From: JBBRZF01 sp038236965
GTDB lineage: Bacteria > Acidobacteriota > Terriglobia > Terriglobales > Acidobacteriaceae
Direction: 5' to 3'
DNA length: 17,259 nucleotides
NCBI GenBank assembly: GCA_038236965.1
Contig: JBBRZF010000062.1
Span: forward strand, 1-17,259
A program made the position numbers and the translations under genes. How positions within the stretch are numbered: the stretch's first letter is position 1; each line of letters opens with the position of its first letter. The notes beneath the pieces are model-generated. The model did no database searches, was not told the DNA's origin, and worked only from the letters and a program-made list of their open reading frames with translations. Below, one piece after another: positions 14,181-17,259 of this stretch.

Positions 14181-14620
14181 TAGATACCCAAGCCAGCGAG
14201 AGATTCAGCGTCTTCATCCGTGAACGGCTGCTCTAGCAACTGCTTGCGATACGCTTCGATGTTGCGAACTTCGAGGTACTTCAAATTTCCGACTACGGCG
14301 ACTTCACCCTTGAGTTCGGCGGAATCGCGAAGCAGGCTCGGCATCAACAAGCGACCTTGTCCATCCATCTCGACCACCTGGCCGTAGTAGTTGGTGCGGT
14401 CCAAATATTTTTTCTTCGAAGGATTGAAGTCAGAGACAGTCGCAAGCTTCTGTTCGATCTGCTCCCATTCTTCGAAGGGATAAATTTTTGCGATCTTTCC
14501 ATCCAGACTCGTGATGTAGAACTGGGCGCCGTATTTCTCTTCAAGCACACGCTTGAATTCGGCAGGAACCTTAAGTCGGCCCTTGTCATCTACTCGAGTT
14601 GGGTGATTGCCGCGAAACAT
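14180..14620 (-). CDS. mraZ: Transcriptional regulator MraZ
   Basis: 146 aa, usual length. Two SpoVT/AbrB-type DNA-binding repeats: about 3-52 (RGNHPTRVDDKGRLKVPAEF) and 77-120 (YGQVVEMDGQGRLLMPSLL), each with the DxxGRL(K/L)(V/M)P core. MraZ oligomerises into a ring and binds short direct repeats in its own promoter, repressing the dcw operon in E. coli. Here it is the first gene of a run mraZ-rsmH-small ORF-ftsL-ftsI, with a matching repeat ladder just upstream. AGAGGG about 8 nt before ATG 14620 can act as the ribosome-binding site. Confidence 0.95.
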   Translation of the reverse strand: MFRGNHPTRVDDKGRLKVPAEFKRVLEEKYGAQFYITSLDGKIAKIYPFEEWEQIEQKLATVSDFNPSKKKYLDRTNYYGQVVEMDGQGRLLMPSLLRDSAELKGEVAVVGNLKYLEVRNIEAYRKQLLEQPFTDEDAESLAGLGI

Positions 14621-14713
14621 TTGCTTTTGCCCTCTTAGGGGCCTACTGTTGTCGGTTGAAGTGGAGGTGAGTTCAGTTTTGGGAATCGGGGGCGGTGTTT
14701 CTAACTATTCTCG

Positions 14714-14788
14714 CCACCTTTATCTGGGTTCGTCCCCAGCCTCCCACTACCGTCCACTCCTTATCCACTTTCTACCACATTTGACCAC
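14714..14788 (-). promoter_or_regulatory. MraZ-type operator: ladder of GTGG repeats
   Basis: On the minus strand, GTGG occurs at (plus coordinates of the CCAC complement) 14785-14788, 14775-14778, 14765-14768, 14754-14757 and 14744-14747, with steps of 10, 10, 11 and 10 bp. A variant GGGG follows at 14734-14737 and another GTGG in register at 14714-14717. One repeat per helical turn, starting just after the -10 box, is the arrangement expected of an MraZ autoregulatory site made of short G-rich direct repeats. Confidence 0.75.
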
Positions 14789-14816
14789 ATCCTACGCCTA
14801 AATGGTTGCGTGTCAA
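14789..14816 (-). promoter_or_regulatory. Promoter of the dcw operon (mraZ)
   Basis: Perfect -35 TTGACA (14816-14811), 16-bp spacer, -10 TAGGAT (14794-14789). Predicted transcription start near 14782 gives a leader of about 160 nt before mraZ and lies inside the GTGG ladder, so MraZ binding would block initiation. The leader also contains CTGGG-gacgaa-CCCAG (14724-14739). Confidence 0.65.
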
Positions 14817-14938
14817 CGGATTTTTTCTAGGTCCCTGTGTATTTCGGTAGTTAGCTGGGGTTAGTACGAGGGGTTGTGGTGGGTGACTAAGCAGACACAA
14901 TCCTTTGGGTTTACCGTTTTGGTCCATGGGAGTTGCAA

Positions 14939-15451
14939 GTGGCGTTATTCGCGGCTCAGCAGTGGATTTCTATTGATATCGCTAAAGTCTTCCCTTTTTT
15001 CTGCGATCCCAAAAACTTTGTGGCCATCATGCCGCCAGAGATCGGCACGCGTTTGCTAAGCCTGGAGGCGGTTCCGCCAATTTCCCTGGATCTGGCGCTG
15101 GCAGCGGCTGCCGGCGCCGGTTCGCGAATAGAGTTTTCCTTCCTCGCGATTCCACTACTCCCCTTCCGCATGAGCTGGATTGCCGAAGTGGTGTGTTTTG
15201 AACCCTACAGGATGTTCCGGGATGTGCAGCGGCACGGGCCTTTTGCGAGTTGGGAGCACACGCACGGCTTCAAGGCTGAGGTGCGCCAAGGTTGCGCGGG
15301 GACGTTGATTACGGACGAGATTATTTACTCGGTGGGATACGGTTTGCCGGGGCGGGTGGTGGGGGAAGCGGTGGTGAAGCTGGCGCTGGCAAGAACGTTT
15401 GCGCACAGGCGCAAGGTGATTGCGAGAATACTGGAGGGCGGCAGCGCGTGA
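14939..15451 (+). CDS. SRPBCC-fold (START/Bet v1-like) ligand-binding protein
   Basis: About 170 aa from GTG 14939. The fold is recognised from the family pattern: IDIAKVFPFFCDPKNFVAIMPPEI at the N-terminus, IPLLPFRMSWIAEVVCFEPYRMFRDVQRHGPFASWEHTHGF in the middle, then GTLITDEIIYSVGYGLPG and a C-terminal helix ending FAHRRKVIARIL. This resembles the SRPBCC subgroup often annotated as cell-division-inhibitor-like or polyketide-cyclase-like. Members bind hydrophobic ligands in a deep cavity; the ligand here is unknown. GGGAG at 14928-14932 is 6 nt before GTG 14939, better than TTG 14933 which abuts it. Divergent from mraZ across a gap of about 120 bp between the promoter and this start. Confidence 0.8.
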   Translation: MALFAAQQWISIDIAKVFPFFCDPKNFVAIMPPEIGTRLLSLEAVPPISLDLALAAAAGAGSRIEFSFLAIPLLPFRMSWIAEVVCFEPYRMFRDVQRHGPFASWEHTHGFKAEVRQGCAGTLITDEIIYSVGYGLPGRVVGEAVVKLALARTFAHRRKVIARILEGGSA

Positions 15452-15456
15452 TCTCC

Positions 15457-15482
15457 GGTTGGCACTTTCCCCAGTACCAACC
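15457..15482. other. Inverted repeat between the SRPBCC and hemerythrin genes
   Basis: GGTTGGCACT, loop TTCCCC, AGTACCAACC: 10-bp arms with one mismatch that becomes G-U in minus-strand RNA. It lies between convergent genes but has no T-run on either side, so a terminator role is uncertain. Confidence 0.35.
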
Positions 15483-15518
15483 AGTCTCGTTGTGCGCTGA
15501 CGCCCATGGCAAGGGGAG

Positions 15519-15926
15519 TTAGGCGACTCCTCGTGCGACGAGATAATCGGAATACTTCTGGTCGGTCCCGACAATGTGTTGCTTGAGCCAATTCATCAGG
15601 AAGTCGATGACAGAAGTGCTGAGGGCTGCGCGTCCGGCGACGAATTCTTTCGAGAATTCGGATACCTTGCTGACGAACAGAATGTGCTCGGCGTGATGCA
15701 GAGAGTATTCAGGATAGGCATTCCGCTGCATGGCGCTTTCTTCGGCGGCGAAGTGAGCTTTTGTGTATTTCGCAAGTTCCGCCAGTACGCCGCCAATAAC
15801 GTCAGAGCCCTTGCCGACACGCATGGCGTCGTGAAGTTTGTTGATCAGGTCGAAAAGAACCTGATGCTGCTTATCGAAGGATGGCACTTTCACGGAATAT
15901 TGTTCAGACCAGCACAATAATGACAT
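15519..15926 (-). CDS. Bacteriohemerythrin
   Basis: 135 aa, single-domain hemerythrin with a di-iron site that reversibly binds O2; proposed roles in bacteria are oxygen delivery, sensing or storage. Iron ligands fit the family: H21 (FDKQHQ), H58 and E62 (HFAAEE), H77 and H81 (LHHAEH), H117 and D122 (HIVGTD). W6 and the YSVKVPSFDKQH start are typical. Start: ATG 15926 with GGAGA 4 nt upstream; the frame extends 22 codons further to 15992 without family similarity. No chemotaxis or kinase domain is attached. It is transcribed away from the SRPBCC gene's end and follows the ugd terminator. Confidence 0.92.
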   Translation of the reverse strand: MSLLCWSEQYSVKVPSFDKQHQVLFDLINKLHDAMRVGKGSDVIGGVLAELAKYTKAHFAAEESAMQRNAYPEYSLHHAEHILFVSKVSEFSKEFVAGRAALSTSVIDFLMNWLKQHIVGTDQKYSDYLVARGVA

Positions 15927-15958
15927 TTCGTCTCCGGGCCTTGCATTGGTTGAGGTAT

Positions 15959-16036
15959 TCACTGTGCTTCTGGAGAATGTGTTCGGAACCAATCCATCGA
16001 CTTTGACGCTGAATGCGTCCGCTGCAATGCCGCCAT
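15959..16036 (-). CDS. Possible 25-aa leader ORF upstream of the hemerythrin gene
   Basis: ATG 16036 is preceded by GGAGG (16044-16048) with a 7-nt spacer; the frame runs 25 codons (MAALQRTHSASKSMDWFRTH...) to TGA 15959-15961, 32 nt before the hemerythrin ATG. The ribosome-binding site is better than many in the window. TATATA at 16053-16058 could be a -10 box but would put the start of transcription inside the ribosome-binding site. May be fortuitous. Confidence 0.25.
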   Translation of the reverse strand: MAALQRTHSASKSMDWFRTHSPEAQ

Positions 16037-16085
16037 CTTGGTTCCTCCACTCTATATATCGGAATGGGGGGGAAACCCTTTAATG

Positions 16086-16109
16086 AAAAAGCGCGCCGTC
16101 AAGCGCGCT
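16086..16109 (-). terminator. Intrinsic terminator of the UDP-glucose dehydrogenase gene
   Basis: On the minus strand: AGCGCGC, loop TTGACG, GCGCGCT followed by TTTTT (plus 16086-16090). Seven-bp GC stem 20 bp past the ugd stop. Confidence 0.88.
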
Positions 16110-16129
16110 GGGGTAAACAGGTGATGGGA

Positions 16130-17259
16130 TTATGCGGCTTCAGAGGCGTCCCCTGCGGCGGGGTCCTCGTGTTCGACGGGCTGGAAGCTGGGAGCTTCGC
16201 CTTGCGGGACGGACTCCTGGCGTCCGACGCTGAAGTAGGAGAAGCCCGCGCGCGACATCTCCTCACGAGAGTAGAGGTTGCGCCCATCGATGACGATGGG
16301 ATGGCTCAACTCTTGGCGCAGCCGTTCGAGATCGAGAGAAGCAAACTCCTCCCAATCGGTGAGCACCAGCAGGGCGTCAGCATTTTTAGCCGCGCCGTAA
16401 GCGCTCTCTGCGAAGCGGATGGCTGCGCTGGCTGGGAATTCCGCACGAGCACGTTCCATGGCGGCTGGATCGTAAGCAACGACCTCGCAGCGCTCCTTGA
16501 GTAGCAGGTGGATCAGAGCAATAGCGGGAGATTCGCGGATGTCGTCGGTCCCGCCTTTGAAAGCCAGGCCGAGCACGGCGAGACGTTTTCCTTTCAGGGT
16601 CCAGAGCGCGCTGCGCACTTTGCGAAGGAAGATGCGACGCTGCTCTTCGTTGATGCGCATAACCTCTTCCAGCAGATGGAAGTTCTGGCCGCAATCTTGT
16701 GCGACGGCGCTGAATGCGGCCAGATCCTTGGGAAAACAGGATCCGCCGTACCCGATGCCGGGACGCAGGAACTTGCTGCCGATGCGGGCGTCGGCGCCCA
16801 TTCCTTCACAGACTTCCTGCACATCAGCCCCCGTTGCCTCGCAGATATTTGCGACGGCGTTGATGAAGGAGATCTTCATGGCAAGGAATGCGTTGGAGGA
16901 GTGCTTGATGAGTTCAGCGCTACGGGCGCTGCTGGTGATGAGTTTTGCCGGAAGCGAAGCAGCGTCTGGCGCGGGAATGGCGTCCCTGGCCTGGGAGTAG
17001 CGCCCGGAGGTAAGCGGCCCGTAAAGGACCTGCATGACCCTGCTGGCGCGATCATTGTCGCTGCCTAGGACGATGCGGTCGGGATAGAGGAAATCGGTAA
17101 CGGCACAACCTTCGCGCAGGAATTCGGGGTTGGAGGCCACTTCAAAGCTGCCGGGCTGCCCGCCAGAGCGGGTGATGATGCGACGCACCCATTGATTGGT
17201 ACCTACGGGGACGGTGCTCTTCACGACGACGACTTTGAAGCTGTTTAGCTCGCGAGCTA
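16130..17259 (-). CDS. ugd: UDP-glucose 6-dehydrogenase, 5' end cut by window
   Basis: The frame is open from the window edge (ARELNSFKVVVVKSTVPVGT) for about 376 codons to the stop at 16130, so the N-terminal Rossmann domain is mostly missing. NAD-dependent two-step oxidation of UDP-glucose to UDP-glucuronate, a precursor of exopolysaccharide and glycans. Visible motifs: STVPVGT, SNPEFLREGCAVTDFLYPDRIVLG, the central-helix AELIKHSSNAFLAMKISFINAVANICE, the catalytic-cysteine motif GIGYGGSCFPKDL and the C-terminal LAFKGGTDDIRESPA. A roughly 30-residue Gln/Glu/Pro/Ala-rich tail (VGRQESVPQGEAPSF...) follows the catalytic fold. UDP-ManNAc/GDP-Man dehydrogenases are related, but the motifs fit UDP-glucose best. 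Confidence 0.92.
   Translation of the reverse strand, partial: ARELNSFKVVVVKSTVPVGTNQWVRRIITRSGGQPGSFEVASNPEFLREGCAVTDFLYPDRIVLGSDNDRASRVMQVLYGPLTSGRYSQARDAIPAPDAASLPAKLITSSARSAELIKHSSNAFLAMKISFINAVANICEATGADVQEVCEGMGADARIGSKFLRPGIGYGGSCFPKDLAAFSAVAQDCGQNFHLLEEVMRINEEQRRIFLRKVRSALWTLKGKRLAVLGLAFKGGTDDIRESPAIALIHLLLKERCEVVAYDPAAMERARAEFPASAAIRFAESAYGAAKNADALLVLTDWEEFASLDLERLRQELSHPIVIDGRNLYSREEMSRAGFSYFSVGRQESVPQGEAPSFQPVEHEDPAAGDASEAA

Overview
The window looks like chromosomal DNA from an acidobacterium, most likely a Koribacter/Terriglobus-type member of the Acidobacteriota. The reasons are moderate-to-high GC, a secreted von Willebrand A protein of the type abundant in that phylum, the dcw order mraZ-rsmH-ftsL-ftsI, and REP-like palindromes (GGGCTaaAGCCC and GGCACGACTgaAGTCGTGCC) of a style I associate with acidobacterial intergenic DNA. 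The assignment is inference; no rRNA or tRNA gene is present. There is no sign of phage, integrase, transposase or CRISPR, so this is core rather than accessory DNA.

Layout. Positions 1-1147 (-) hold a secreted VWA-domain protein that runs off the left edge. Positions 1438-6989 (+) hold a tightly packed envelope cluster: a degenerate DUF1015 protein, a secreted N-acetylmuramoyl-L-alanine amidase, a membrane-anchored GerMN protein and glutamate racemase (murI), all overlapping. A repeat-rich gap follows, then a small secreted protein and RNase PH (rph). The order murI-gerM-rph echoes the racE-gerM-rph order of Bacillus. A 15-bp perfect hairpin at 7077-7111 ends both this run and the convergent class II fructose-bisphosphate aldolase (7131-8162, -). 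That aldolase is divergent from a LacD-type class I aldolase (8372-9367, +), and a perfect TGTGA-N6-TCACA palindrome lies between them. Positions 9496-9909 (-) encode an unusual secreted protein made of Arg/Asp/Lys heptad repeats.

Positions 10062-14816 (-) are the start of a division/cell-wall (dcw) operon read right to left: promoter, a ladder of GTGG repeats that looks like the MraZ operator, mraZ, rsmH, a 56-codon ORF too short for ordinary gene calling, ftsL, and ftsI with a C-terminal PASTA domain. The right end carries an SRPBCC-fold protein (+), a bacteriohemerythrin (-) and a UDP-glucose 6-dehydrogenase (-) that runs off the right edge.

Most of the genes serve one theme: peptidoglycan precursor supply (MurI), synthesis (FtsI), hydrolysis (amidase), septal assembly (FtsL) and its control (MraZ), with UDP-glucuronate supply at the edge. 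I do not see a defence system or a novel multi-gene cassette. The most interesting items are the MraZ-box ladder on the dcw promoter, the unannotated 56-aa ORF with DnaA-box-like 9-mers just upstream, the Arg/Asp/Lys heptad-repeat protein, the palindromic operator between two unrelated aldolases, and the DUF1015 protein that has lost its family signatures.
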